From the NCBI GenBank assembly GCA_020466095.1, contig CM035806.1, forward strand, positions 120,887,023 to 120,951,022: DNA of 64,000 nucleotides, given 5' to 3'. The translations under genes were made by a program, and so were the position numbers. The notes under the pieces were generated by a model that had not been told where the DNA came from, searched no databases, and saw only the letters and a program-made list of their open reading frames with translations. Each line of letters opens with the position of its first letter. The first letter of the stretch is position 1. This document shows positions 1-10,628 of the stretch, piece after piece. The DNA is from Chlorops oryzae. Lineage: Eukaryota > Arthropoda > Insecta > Diptera > Chloropidae.

Positions 1-7
1 CAAAATT

Positions 8-862
8 ATGAAAAAACAAGATGAACACCTTAAAGAAACTGGACTCATTATCATCACGTTCAACACAATCAACATTCCAGAGACCATAATGATAGGATAT
101 GAACAAGTATACGTCCGCACATATATTCCGCTACCTTTACGCTGCAAAAAATGCCTCCGATTTGGCCACCCTACACCAGCATGCAAAAGCGAAGAATTAT
201 GCCCGAATTGCTCCGAAGAGGTACACACAACAGAGAACGAAAAATGCACCAAGCTGCCATCATGTATAAACTGCAGAAATCTACCAGAAATACAAAAAAA
301 TCACAGCACATTCGATAAAAAATGCCCCAGCTTCATCAAACAAAAAGAAATTACAGCAATCAAAGTTACGCAAAAAGTTGACCACAAAACAGCTCTATCT
401 GTCTACAATAGCCGCCACATTCATCCTCTTAATCAATACTCCAGCATAGTCACTAACTCGAACATTCAAAACATAAACAACACAACCAACAACACACCGT
501 CAGTCACAAGCACACAATTATCTAAAAACAAAACCACATTAAATACAACTGAAGTTAGGCCTGTCTCAAGTACAAGCACTAGCTCGCTAGCTAAAAGGAA
601 AGCATTAACATACGATGACCTCAATACTTTCACATCAAAGCCCCAAAAATCCACCCACCGAGAAACGTCATCAATCTCTTCGGATGACGAACTCGACGTA
701 GATATGAATAGCCCCTCAACGCACAACAGCATATACTCATCGCTAGCAACACATACAGAGCTTCTGACATCACAAGTAAGAGAGGACTTAAAGCTAAGAA
801 TATTCTCCAAAGACAAAAAAAGTGACCCAAAGTCGCAGCTAAAACTAAAAACTCACAAATAG
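8..862 (+). CDS. LINE ORF1, Gag-like nucleic-acid-binding protein
   Basis: This encodes the RNA-binding ORF1 protein of the LINE, which packages element RNA. The visible part is 284 codons, but the frame stays open to the left edge, so the true N terminus is outside the window. Three cysteine/histidine clusters lie at about residues 45-107 (CKKCLRFGH..C, CPNCSEEVH..C, CINCR..H..C). They match the zinc-knuckle trio typical of I- and jockey-type Gag proteins. The C-terminal half is Ser/Thr/Asn-rich and low in complexity, ending in a lysine-rich tail. It is followed after 148 bases by ORF2. No stop breaks the visible frame. Confidence 0.8.
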   Translation: MKKQDEHLKETGLIIITFNTINIPETIMIGYEQVYVRTYIPLPLRCKKCLRFGHPTPACKSEELCPNCSEEVHTTENEKCTKLPSCINCRNLPEIQKNHSTFDKKCPSFIKQKEITAIKVTQKVDHKTALSVYNSRHIHPLNQYSSIVTNSNIQNINNTTNNTPSVTSTQLSKNKTTLNTTEVRPVSSTSTSSLAKRKALTYDDLNTFTSKPQKSTHRETSSISSDDELDVDMNSPSTHNSIYSSLATHTELLTSQVREDLKLRIFSKDKKSDPKSQLKLKTHK

Positions 863-886
863 ACTAAGAATATAAATTCATTCTAT

Positions 887-919
<33 letters not shown>

Positions 920-1010
920 TCTCACTTTCTAACTCTCCCTCGCAGGTCTTACCTTTATTTCTACCCTAACTCTCTCAGAATATTTTTATATACAGTACTT
1001 AGAAAACCAA
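863..1010 (+). other. Inter-ORF spacer of the LINE with a TA microsatellite
   Basis: This is a short AT-rich spacer between ORF1 and ORF2. A pure TA run of about 28 bases sits at 889-917. No ORF or regulatory motif is recognised. Confidence 0.6.
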
Positions 1011-2335
1011 ATGGTAAAGATAATGCAGTGGAACATAAACGGATATGTTAACAATTACAATTACCTGCAAATTTTAATAAAAGAAAAATGTCCACATATA
1101 ATTTCTCTACAAGAAACACATCTACATTCAACCGAAAACATACCCATCCCAATCAATTATTCGCTTCTACACAAAAACTCTTCCTCTAGCGCTTACGGCG
1201 GAGTAGCACTCCTCATTCACAAATCCATTCCACACCTGAACACTAACACGGACAGTGATATCGACACAATTGGAGCGAACATTCATTCCACTCAAAAATT
1301 CACCATTATATCAGCATACCTACCACCCAACAAACCTTTCAACATACAAAATCTAAGAACTGCGTTCAGTAATACTAACCAAAACACACTTCTAACAGGC
1401 GACTTCAATAGCTGGCACAGTAGCTGGGGATCTCCGACAAACAACAACAGGGGCAATATCCTTCACAAATTTATCACGCAATCTAACCTACTAACCCTTA
1501 ATGACAAATCTCCCACTCACTTCAGCACACATAGCTCCCTCACACATATAGACCTCTCACTCGCCACCCCCAATCTCGCAATAAATGCAAAATGGAAGAT
1601 AGAAGAACAACTATACGGCAGTGACCACTTCCCTATCTTCATTAACCTATTTGAACACAAACCACAACTAAAGATCAAACTTAGACCAAAATTCAAAATA
1701 GATAGAGCAAACTGGAAATTATTTGAACACCTCACTGAAAAATACAATGACGAAAGACCAGTCAGCAACAATGTTAACAAAGAAACCGCCAACTTAACAA
1801 AAATTATATTGCAAAGCGCTAACCAATCCATTCCTCAATCTCCCAGCAGAGCTAAGCGAACTCGCACCGTTCCCTGGTGGGATGCTACACTACAAGAACT
1901 TAAACACAATAAAGAAGCAGAATGGCGAAAACTAAAACGCAATATCAACACACCGAACATCTTAAGCTATAAAAAAGCCAATGCCAAACTTAAGCGGGAA
2001 ATCAAACTGAGAAAGCAAGCTTCCCTTATACATTTCACAACTGAAATCAAGCCAAGCACTCCTACACAAAAAATATGGCACAAAATAAATACTTTCTGTG
2101 GACTTAAAACACGGCACAATATACACTGCCTTTCTACAGCAGAACAAACTATAACAAACCCACTCGAAATAGCCGAAACGTTAAGCAGGCATTGGTCCGA
2201 GGCTGCCTCAGACTCCAACTTCTCCACAAAATTTAGGCTAGAAAAGATAGCGGCACTCAACAACACCCCAACAACTACTACAACGATAGACTCAGCCCAT
2301 ATAGAAAAAAACATTACTCTAATTGAACTAAGACT
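1011..2335 (+). pseudogene. LINE ORF2, APE-type endonuclease and linker (first segment)
   Basis: The N terminus reads MVKIMQWNINGY, then ISLQETHL, then a GDFNSWH block near residue 129 and a final SDHFPI block near residue 207. These are the metal- and phosphate-binding motifs of apurinic-like LINE endonucleases that nick the target DNA. The frame is open for about 440 codons until 2335, where a foreign LINE interrupts it. The nominal ORF end at 2390 lies inside that insertion and is not the real end. The reading frame resumes at 3514 with the RT palm region. Confidence 0.85.
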
Positions 2336-3434
2336 GTCATTTATACTGACTTCTCTAAAGCTTTTGACAAAGTATCACATCGTATATTAATCAATAAACT
2401 TGCTTCAATTGGATTTCACTCCAACTTTCTTTGTTGGTTAAAATCATATTTGTACAACAGAGTCTCCTTTGTCTCCATAGATAATGTTCCTTCTGATACC
2501 TTCATAGCTACTTCAAGCGTTCCGCAAGGTAGTATTCTTGGTCCACTCCTCTTTGTGCTGTTTATTAATGACATAACCGACTCAATCAAAAGCTGTAATT
2601 GCCTAATGTATGCTGATGACTTAAAAATTTTCCGTTTTGATTGACAATTTACAAGATTCTTTAATTTTACAATCAGATGCAAATGCTGTTTTGGATTGGT
2701 GCGCCAAAAATCAACTGCATCTAAATTTTGAAAAATGCACTTTTGCAAATTTTTCAAAGTCGGCTAACATCCTAAATACCTCCTACTTTCTGGAGGGCAT
2801 TCCTCTTAAAAAAGTTATGGTTGTAAAGGATTTGGGTGTTGTTTTTGACTCCACATTCTCATTCACGCAGCATCTCAACTACATTATTCCGAAGGCTTAT
2901 CAGATGCTCGCATTTATCAGACGGAATAGTACAAATTTCCGTGATCCATATACTTTTAAATCGCTTTATATTTCTCTAGTGCGCTCTAGATTGGAGTATG
3001 CTTCAATTGTTTGGAATCCCTACTATGCTACGCATATTGCTCGTATGGAGCGTGTTCAAAAATCCTTTAGTCGTCTTGCTTTACGTTCTTTCAACTATGA
3101 AAATCGACCTCCTCCGTATAATGTTCGTTGTGCCCTTATTGGTCTAAAATCCCTTGAAACTAGGCGAGCTATGCTTTCTGTGCTTTTTGTTGCTGACATA
3201 GTTAGTTCTAGAATCGACTGCCCAGACCTGCTTGAACTTATCAATTTCAATGTGCCTGCAAGATCTTTGAGACACACTGATATTTTTTATCTTGGTTTGA
3301 GACGAACAAATTATGCCTCGTTTGCTCCTATTCACAGGGCTTTAACAATCTGCAACAGAATGTCCACCAACAGTTCGTTCGATTTATGCCTCTCTAAAGA
3401 TACTTTAAGGGTGTTACTTAATATGTTATTGTAA
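2336..3434 (+). pseudogene. RT C-terminal half of inserted jockey-like LINE
   Basis: The sequence starts at the RT motif YTDFSKAFDKV, continues through SVPQGSILGPLLF and the catalytic box MYADDLK (near 2607), then the thumb and C-terminal domain. The frame changes near 2640 (stop TGA at 2642-2644, with the downstream frame continuing from 2637), so the copy is frameshifted. The C-terminal part ends at 3434 and is followed by an 80-base 3' UTR and the A-rich tail. It has no start codon of its own. Confidence 0.8.
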
Positions 3435-3513
3435 TTTAAGAGCATAGTAGTCTGTAAGAAATGTAATTCATAGCCTTAAATAAATAAATAAATAAAAAAA
3501 AATAAAAAAAAAA
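2336..3513 (+). mobile_element. 5'-truncated jockey-like LINE inserted in LINE ORF2
   Basis: A truncated non-LTR element begins mid-RT and ends in an A-rich tail built of TAAA units (about 3480-3513). It is flanked by the 6-base direct repeat AAGACT at 2330-2335 and 3514-3519. Removing it restores the host ORF2 frame exactly. Severe 5' truncation with a poly(A) tail is standard target-primed reverse transcription. The base composition is less A/C-skewed than that of the host LINE. Confidence 0.85.
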
Positions 3514-4035
3514 AAGACTTGCGCTTAACAAACTAAGAGGTAAAACTCCTGGACTAGATCGAATAAACTACCCCATGCTGAAAAACCTATCTAAACCGGT
3601 TACAATCCGACTACTCAATCTATTGAACTTAATCTTCAACAATTATATCCCACAACAATTCAAAACGAGTGCGGTCATTCCCATCGCCAAACCGAACGCA
3701 GACATGACGACAGTAGACTCGTACAGACCCATATCACTCAATACTTGCATATCTAAGCTCCTGGATAAAATAATAGCAACCAGGCTGCGGTGGCTTGCAA
3801 AAAAAGGCAAGCTCCTGGACAGCCGCCAAATGGGATTTCAAAAAGGCAAGTCAGTGCTTGATCCTCTAGCCGCTCTAGACTATCAAACCACTACAGCGCT
3901 ATCACGTAAAAATCACATTTCAATCATTTCACTTGACTTCAGTTAAGCCTTTGATAAAATAGGCATACATACTATCATAGGGGAACTGCAAAAGTGAAGA
4001 GTTGGACCAAAAATCATGAACTACATAATATTACA
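3514..4035 (+). pseudogene. LINE ORF2, RT fingers/palm (second segment)
   Basis: The host LINE frame resumes after the jockey insertion with the TPGLDRINYPML block, a VIPIAKPN motif, SYRPISL and GFQKGKSVLDPLA, all conserved LINE RT features. A stop codon (TAA, 3944-3946) lies inside the first catalytic Asp motif, at the position where family members have lysine (SLDFS-stop-AFDK). This copy therefore cannot make RT. It is cut again at 4036 by a TIR element. Confidence 0.8.
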
Positions 4036-4784
4036 TTCACACGAGCATCGAAATCCCCGGATTTCGGCACTTGGATTTCGCGAAATCCACATCGAAATCC
4101 AAGTGTTCACACGAGAATTTCTCATTTGACAGGCGCTCCTCCGCTTGGCCCCATTGCTGCTTTCTCCGCCCTGAAACAATAAAAAATTAGTTATTTTATC
4201 ATACAAAATATAAGTACTTTGAATTGATTAATTTACCTGTATTTGGCCGTCAAATTTTTAATTTTTACTCTGACGTCTTCCCCCGTCACCACCAAGCCAG
4301 CATCCTTCAGCGCTTCTGCCATTTCCATGTGGATGTGGGAATTTTTGCGATTGCCGCGGAGTTCGCTTATTTTTTCGGCCCATAGGTCCAGCAATACCGC
4401 TTCGCCGTATTCCGACTACCCATTCCTCTTTTTATATTTTTTTTTTGGTTCCATCACAATCTGAAAAGAATTAATTAACATTACAAAAACTGAAATTATA
4501 AAAACTGCTTGCGATTTTCTTACCAATCAGAGCAACTGTTCCACAATTTTGACATATTTTTCAATATTTGACAGTAGTGTTGCAAAAATTTAATCGATAG
4601 TTATCGAAAAACGTAGAGTTGCATTCAGTTTTTCTTGGATTTCGTTTAGGATTTCCCTGAAATCCAATTTCTGAGCGGATTTCGTTTGACATTTATTTGT
4701 ATGGGAAATCCGCTGGATTTCGACTGGATTTCGGCTGAAATCCTCAAAAGTGCCGAAATCCTGGGATTTCGATGCTCGTGTGAA
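4036..4784 (-). mobile_element. TIR transposon remnant carrying a Myb/SANT gene, PIF/Harbinger-like
   Basis: A 21-bp perfect terminal inverted repeat starts TTCACACGAGCATCG at 4036 and its complement ends at 4784. Additional GGATTTCG-type inverted motifs lie just inside. The 749-bp element interrupts LINE ORF2 between segments that otherwise join. Only a Myb/SANT-like gene remnant is present, not a transposase. PIF/Harbinger elements are known to encode a Myb/SANT protein beside the nuclease, which is why that superfamily is suggested. A clear TSD could not be identified. Confidence 0.65.
4171..4460 (-). pseudogene. Myb/SANT-like DNA-binding domain fragment with an intron
   Basis: On the minus strand an exon runs from 4460 to 4237, preceded by a polypyrimidine tract and AG. 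It contains ATG at 4454-4452 and encodes a trihelix-like domain (VLLDLW, ISELRGNRKNSHIH, VRVKIKNLTAKYR). A GT donor follows, then a 66-base intron (4236-4171) ending in TTTCAG, after which a second exon starts. The family binds transposon ends and assists the Harbinger nuclease. One TAG replaces the conserved first tryptophan codon and an A-run shifts the frame, so it is broken. Confidence 0.6.
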
Positions 4785-4982
4785 AAGCCTATAAGGAAAT
4801 TTCTAACAAACAGAAAATTCTTAGTTTTAAACGGAAACACAACCTCCTCCTCAAAACCCCTAGCTAACGGCATTCCGCAAGGCTCACCCCTTTCGGTAAT
4901 GCTATTTACTATCGCCTACAACAAACTAAATAATGTACTAGGGAAACATAAAAACTTCAAATTCAATGCTTATGCTGATGAC
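4785..4982 (+). pseudogene. LINE ORF2, RT catalytic core (third segment)
   Basis: This short host-LINE segment carries the IPQGSPLSVMLF motif and reaches the catalytic YADD box at 4971-4982, exactly where the hAT element is inserted. The 8-base target CTGATGAC is duplicated from the YADD codons. The frame continues at 8783 with FTLYAKL. Confidence 0.85.
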
Positions 4983-5451
4983 TAGAGCTTCTAAAAATTG
5001 TTAAAGTTGTTAAAACAACAATTTTAACAATTTTAAATCAATTTTGGGAAAAACAACAATTTTTTGAACTTTTTATAAAAATTAACAATTTATAATAAAA
5101 TTGTCTTTAAAGACCTCAAAAATCGTTTAAGCATTGCACACCCTTCAAGTAATTACATATCGATAGCTTCGGATAGAAAGGGCGTAACTCATTATTTTGC
5201 TACTTTACAGGAGAAGGAAAAAACTTCATAAAATCGCAAAGGTTAGATATTTAAAAAAAGTTTAAACGCAAAGTCAATTAAATACTACGCACGAAATTTG
5301 TTTTAGGCTTGAATTTTTATTTTTTCTGTGTTTCGAGCAGTTTTCTGAGTTAGGGCTTTTTGATATCAATTTTCGTTCAAAACACGTGAGTTAGGTCTTT
5401 GTACGCAAAGTTTAAAATATAAATAAAATTATAAGATGCGATCCAGCACTA

Positions 5452-5697
5452 TACTATAACCAATAATATCGGTTAGTGGTTTCTATTGATAAAATTAATT
5501 CAAAACAAATATTTTTTGAACACATTATTCATTGTTTTCACGTTCGTGTCTTGAGTCTTTGCATGCATACAGACCAAGAGAGACATGCAAAGACTTAAGA
5601 AAGGAACGTGAAAACAGTGAATAATGCGTTCCAAAAAATATTTGTTTTGAATTAATTTTATCAATAGAAACCACTAACCGATTTTAATGGTTATAGT
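5452..5697. repeat. Near-perfect 245-bp hairpin (MITE-like)
   Basis: The two arms, each about 110 bases (about 5452-5566 and 5583-5697), are reverse complements with a few mismatches around a short loop. The ends read TATAACCA and TGGTTATA, so a TA-targeting mariner-type MITE is possible. It lies inside the noncoding left part of the hAT element. Confidence 0.65.
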
Positions 5698-5997
5698 CTC
5701 AAAAAACTCGTCATAGATTGAGGTTTGCGGCATTTGAGTAGAAAATTTATTTTTTTTCTACTAGGGTCATTATTTGGCCAGTTAGGGGATGGAACCCAAA
5801 ATTCAGTTTTAAAAAAAATAATAATTATAACATATTATTAAAACATACCAAAAACGAATCCAATATTCTTCATATTAGGCTCGTTTAAAAGGTACTTGTG
5901 TAAATTTTTCGAATATACATACTGAACATGCTCGTTCTTGTTCCTACGGCATCTATATTTTAGATTGAAGTTCGTGAGGCATTTTTCTTTAATTTAA

Positions 5998-6470
5998 GCC
6001 TATTTTTGTATGGGGACCCCCCTAAGGAGGGGAGATAGAGGGTAGGTATGTTTAAAGAAAATACTTGGGGTAAAAAAATAATGGGGGTCGGTCATATATA
6101 TCAGCCCCTTAGGAGGGGTTTGACTGTAGTGACAGGAATTTTGTCTGAAATTGTGATAAAATTAAGGTAATTTTGTATGGGTGACCCCCTAAGGAGGGGA
6201 GATAGGGGGTCAGTATGTTGGGAAAAAATGTTAATGAGACAAAGTTAATGGGGGTCGGTCAAACATTTGAATCCTCTAGGGGCACTCTGGGGCTAGTTAG
6301 GACAGTGGGGGGAAAATTCATAAAAAAATTACTTTTGTATTGGAGCCCCCTTAAGGAGTGGAGATAGGGGGAAGGTATTTTTGGATAAATTGTTGGGAAT
6401 AAAAAAATAATGGTAGTTGGTCCTACATTTGACCCCTCTAGGAGCTACTCTGCTTACAGTAACATCAAAA
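5998..6470 (+). repeat. Three diverged tandem repeats of about 165 bp
   Basis: Units begin near 6003, 6170 and 6333. Each opens with TTTTGTAT then a GGG-ACCCCC-TAAGGAG block followed by GGAGATAG, and each ends near a GGTCGGTC or TTGGTCC stretch and a block resembling CCCCTTAGGAGG. The G/C-rich blocks stand out from the AT-rich surroundings. Function is unknown. Confidence 0.6.
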
Positions 6471-6980
6471 ATTTGGAAAAAAATCAAAAATTAAATTTTT
6501 CAAATGACTTGATGCGTGACATTTTTTTACAAAATAACCTTAAAATTAGTATTTTATGAAGTCTTTAATAAAAGTTCATCGTACTATGATACAGGAAAAG
6601 AGTTTCAAAAAAAGGCATCACCCTAATGCACACGCACAGTTATGAATGTTAATTTATAGGTCTCGCCATCACTGGCGTAGTTGAGCGTCTTTTTGTGAGT
6701 TAGGGCTTTTTTCTTTTGCAAAAATGTTCGCTATGAGTTAGGGCTTTTTTAAAAGTAACTATAACTTCGGTATTTTCAATCAAAGGTCGTCAATTTTTTT
6801 GGAGGGGGTGTATTTGAGAGTCGACCATCAGAAAATGCAAAAATCTCGTTTTAAGAAAAAAATGAGTTACGCCCTTTCTATCCGAAGCTATCGATATCAA
6901 CGATTTAGAAAATATCGATTTATCGATGCTTTAAGCGCATGCCTAGCTGTCAATGTCTCTAAAATAATTTTAACGTCAGC

Positions 6981-8426
6981 ATGGGTAAAGATAAAGAAAA
7001 TTTAGTCGTCCGCGCAAAAAAGCTAATCGGAAAAAGCAATTTGTTTGAAGTTAAGGCGGAATCTTCCGATGTTGTGATTTTTTGCAGGTCTTGTCCAGCT
7101 TCATTCAAAATTGATGCAGTTCATTTGAATACGCAATATCGATCGCACTTGAAATCAAACAAACATAAAAAAGCCATCGCAAACAACGGTATGCAACCAT
7201 CGATATCAACTGCTGTTACCAATCTAAAGGCTAAAGACTGTACAAATGCTTCATATGCCCTAGGATTGGCAAAGGCGTTCCTAGAAGCTGGTATTCCCAT
7301 TTACAAGTTAAAGCATCCGAGCATTAAAAAGTTTTTTTTGTCAGAACATCAGAAAGTTTTGCCTTCTGTATGTACATTGTATAACAAAATTCAAGTAATC
7401 TATGAAGATACACTACGAAATGTAAAAGATTATATTGGCCAACATCCAATATATTTTATTGTCGACGAAACATCGGATACATGCTCACGTTGTGTGTTAA
7501 ATGTTTTAGTAGGTAAACTCGATGGAGCACCTTCAAAGCCGCTTTTGCTCAGCACTGTTTTCTTGGAAGGCACGAATAACTCGACTGTTCAGCAGGGCAT
7601 ACTCAAAGCATGTATCACTCTGTACGGATCTGATATACCTTACCAAAAGGTATGGTTTATTATTACGGATCAGGCACCCTATATGGTAAAAGCTGGTAAA
7701 GGAATGAAGGAAGTGTTTCCTAATTTAAAACATTTGACCTGTTTGATACATGCTTTAAACAGAGTATGTGCGCTTATCAAAGAAAACAACGAAATCGTCA
7801 ACAAACTAATCGCTGGCATGAAAGCTGTCTTATTGAAATCGGGCGAACGCCGAAAACTTTACAAGGAATTATGTAACTTGCCGTTTCCACCAAATGTCAT
7901 TGAAATTCGTTGGAATACGTGGTTGAATGCTGCATACTTTTATGCAGAAAATTTCTCTGCTATTAAAGCATTTTGCTCTGCTTTGGAAGATCAGGACTCG
8001 AAGATCGTTACAAAATTAAAAGAAGTACTTCTACAAGAGAATCTTGAAGCATCGTTATACGAAGTGCACAAATTCAAATTTCTGACTTTAGCTATTACAA
8101 GTTTAGAAAAACAAGGAATGACTGTATCGGAACAATGGAACATATTGAGATCTGTAAAAGAAAAATTGAACAGTGTTTATTTGCAGAAATTAAACAAAGT
8201 TTTGGCGAAAAATCCTGATTTGAATTTTTTCGAAAAAATGTCAGTTGATGAGAAGATTAAATGTGAATACGTTCCAATGACATCGGTTGATGTGGAGCGC
8301 TCTTTTTCAACCTATAAATATATTTTATCCGACAGACGCCATTCATTAACAGAATCTAATATATGTATGCTTAATGTCATACAGTTCAACAATTTTATCC
8401 ATGACGACGTAGAAGCAGAATGTTAA
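6981..8426 (+). CDS. hAT family transposase
   Basis: This 481-residue transposase is predicted to cut and paste the flanking element. A BED-like zinc finger is visible as C35-x2-C38 with H56 and H62. The catalytic region shows D162 in IVDETSD, D230 in IITDQAP, the C254-x2-H257 motif (TCLIH), R310-W311 in EIRWNTW, and E439 in DVERSF followed by the C-terminal hAT dimerisation region. The whole frame is open. The length is at the short end for hAT proteins but all landmarks are present. ATG 6981 follows the inverted-repeat block by 83 bases; an upstream ORF at 6799-7005 is in another frame and unrelated. Confidence 0.92.
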   Translation: MGKDKENLVVRAKKLIGKSNLFEVKAESSDVVIFCRSCPASFKIDAVHLNTQYRSHLKSNKHKKAIANNGMQPSISTAVTNLKAKDCTNASYALGLAKAFLEAGIPIYKLKHPSIKKFFLSEHQKVLPSVCTLYNKIQVIYEDTLRNVKDYIGQHPIYFIVDETSDTCSRCVLNVLVGKLDGAPSKPLLLSTVFLEGTNNSTVQQGILKACITLYGSDIPYQKVWFIITDQAPYMVKAGKGMKEVFPNLKHLTCLIHALNRVCALIKENNEIVNKLIAGMKAVLLKSGERRKLYKELCNLPFPPNVIEIRWNTWLNAAYFYAENFSAIKAFCSALEDQDSKIVTKLKEVLLQENLEASLYEVHKFKFLTLAITSLEKQGMTVSEQWNILRSVKEKLNSVYLQKLNKVLAKNPDLNFFEKMSVDEKIKCEYVPMTSVDVERSFSTYKYILSDRRHSLTESNICMLNVIQFNNFIHDDVEAEC

Positions 8427-8782
8427 TTATTTTTCCCCCCCTTAGAATGAGGTTTTTATGTAGTTTTAAGCTAAAAGCGCCCGAAATTTGTTAAACGTTT
8501 AAAAAATATATGAAAAATATATTTATAAGTTGTTGTTTAGTTTTCCTTCAGAACGAAGTTTTTAAGTACTTTTTTTTTAATTTTTTAATAAATGTTCAAA
8601 AATAAAAATTTTTTGGAGTTTATCTTTTTTCCACATTGGATCTAAATATCTAGCTGAAATCTGCACCAAAAAATTATTTGAATTTAACAATTTTTCTAGA
8701 AATTTTCGTCTATTTTTTTTAACAATTTAACAACAATTTTTACTGATCTTGGTTAACAATTTTTAGAAGCTCTACTGATGAC

Positions 8783-9787
8783 TTTACACTATACGCAAAA
8801 TTAAACAAAAGCACTAACATACTCAACATAAACGCAATTTTTTCGGACATCATAGAGTGGTGCGAATACTCAGGAGCATCCCTCTCGGTCAATAAATGCA
8901 AGAACCTTCATATCTGCCGGAAAAAAAACTGCAAATTGCAAATACACTCAGATATCTTTCAGCTTGAAAACGTACACACACTCAAAATCCTTGGTCTAAC
9001 AATTACTAAAAACTACAAATGGAAAACGCACATAGAAACACTCAGCACTCAACTCACCAACAGACTCAACATAATAAAATGCCTATCGAGCCCAAAATTC
9101 AATTGCAACCCAATCACAGTACTGCAAATCGTCAATGCGTTAATCCTGTCTAAAATAGACTATTGCCTTAACCTTTACGGAAGAGCTCCAAAAACACATC
9201 TTAACAAATTAAAAACTATATACCACTCAGCGCTGAGATTCGCCCTTGGCGTACATAGGACAACTCCCCTTAACAGCATTCTCTATGAGGCAGATATATC
9301 ACCTATAGAAGACAGAGCAAATCTCATCACACAAAAAAACTATAGGACACTAATGGCATGCAAAGATTCACCTCTCCACCCTATTCTTACAAAATTAAAA
9401 AAAGCAAAAAGAACACCAAAAATTCCCTCTACACTACATATAACAATCGAGCAATGCCGCAAACTAGGTGTTGAAATATCCCCAAAAGCAACTAAACAGA
9501 CACTCCCCCCCTGGCAGTTCAATAATTCCACACTCATTTTCTCGCTCCACTCAACAATAAAACCGGACACCCCACCAGAAGTCTACCGCAAGAAATTTAC
9601 AGAATTAAAAAACCGCCTGTCCTCGTACACATTCATATTCACAGACGGCTCCAAATCCGCCGCCGGTTTATCCTACAGCATTACTACAGAGACAACAACA
9701 ATAAAAAAACAACTTCTTCCCACTTACGCTTCTATATTTACAGCAGAAATTGCGGCTATACATGCAGCATGTAAGTATATACGCTAA
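8783..9787 (+). pseudogene. LINE ORF2, RT thumb to RNase H N-terminal half (fourth segment)
   Basis: The frame is open from 8783, directly after the hAT TSD, through the RT thumb, a LILSKIDYCLNLYG connection region and the start of RNase H (FIFTDGSKSA at about 9637, AEIAAIHAA at about 9745). It ends at 9787 where a mini-me element begins. The RNase H domain degrades the RNA strand of the element hybrid. The second half is found beyond the insertion at 10629. Confidence 0.8.
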
Positions 9788-9799
9788 TAAAAATAAAAA

Positions 9800-10626
9800 A
9801 CAAGTAAGAAAGCTAAAGTCGGTCAAGCCCGACTTTGAAATACCCAGCGTCCCGACATTATGAGCGCACTATGTTTTGCTTCTCTATTTGTGGGCGTGGC
9901 AGTGGGAGGGCAACATAAATTATTTCCCTACACCTTTCATTCGCGTTGGTGAACCTATGTTGCGAATTTGAAGCTTCTACGCCTTTTACTTCGGAAGTTA
10001 CGAAAAATCTTCATTTGTGGGCGTGGCAGTGGGCTGGATACATAAATTTTTGTTCCTACACCTTTGATTTGCCTTGGTCAACCTATGCTGCGAATTTGAA
10101 GCTTCTACGCCTTTTACTTCACAAGTTACGATAAGCCCTTATTTTTGGGCTTATTTGTGGGCGTGGCTCGAGGAGGGCGGCGTTCATTTTTTGCCAGGAT
10201 ATGTCCCTTTTTGTAGTTTACCAGTACACCAAATATCAATGGAATGTGTTGAGTGGTTCGCAAGTTACAAGCATTTTACTAAAAACACATTATATTAATT
10301 TGTGGGCGTGGCAGTGGGCGGATGTCTCCCATTTTTACTTAGGATCATACTCGGATCCCGATATACCTGTGTGCCAAATTTCGACTTGATTGGTCCAGCT
10401 GTTTCGGAGTAGATCTGACCACGGACGGACGGACAGACGGACGGACGGACGGACGGACGGACGGACGGACGGACAGACGGACAGACGGACAGACGGACAT
10501 GTCTAAATCGATTCAGTTTTTGATCCTGATCATTTCTATATATATTTTTCTATATCTCCGGAGCTTAATTCTCCCTGTTACAAGATTTGCACAAAACTAA
10601 TATACCCCGCTTACGCTGGGTATAAA
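9800..10626 (-). mobile_element. mini-me/DINE-1-like non-autonomous Helentron, family A copy 1
   Basis: Read on the minus strand, the element opens with a TATACCCAGCG-type end. It passes a conserved block with AAACGGCTGGACCAA and a GTCY microsatellite (the GACGGACG array at 10418-10500), and ends with CGCTGGGTA, an 8-bp-stem hairpin (AAAGTCGG/CCGACTTT) and CTTACTTGTT. Inverted subterminal repeats, a GTCY array and a 3' hairpin are the hallmarks of mini-me/DINE-1 elements in flies. Two more copies lie at 25883 and 53534. There is no coding capacity; small ORFs here are shadows. Confidence 0.75.
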
Positions 10627-10628
10627 TA

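Larger units (their letters stand above)
5157..6897. repeat. Insertion bounded by a 37-bp perfect inverted repeat in the hAT 5' region
   Basis: Positions 5157-5193 and 6861-6897 are perfect reverse complements (ATATCGATAGCTTCGG... outward). Variants of the inner motif, GAGTTAGGGCTTTT, recur near 5350, 6705 and 6735. The 1.74-kb block holds a hairpin and a tandem array but no ORF. It may be a separate TIR element that jumped into the hAT leader, or part of the hAT itself. No TSD is obvious. Confidence 0.6.
4983..8774 (+). mobile_element. hAT transposon, apparently complete
   Basis: The 3.79-kb element has 22-bp perfect inverted termini beginning TAGAGCTTCTAAAAATTG, which fits the hAT end rule YARNG. 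It is flanked by the perfect 8-bp direct repeat CTGATGAC (4975-4982 and 8775-8782). It holds one uninterrupted transposase ORF (6981-8426) and a long noncoding left part (4983-6980) that itself contains inverted and tandem repeats. The intact ORF with perfect TIRs and TSD suggests a recent insertion. Mobility cannot be judged from sequence alone. Confidence 0.93.

Noticed and set aside
2336..2390. True C terminus of the LINE endonuclease ORF at 2390
   Set aside because: The last codons are read out of frame from the inserted LINE; the real ORF2 continues at 3514.
10418..10500. CRISPR-like short repeats
   Set aside because: Simple GACGGACG microsatellite of mini-me elements with no spacers; the genome is eukaryotic.
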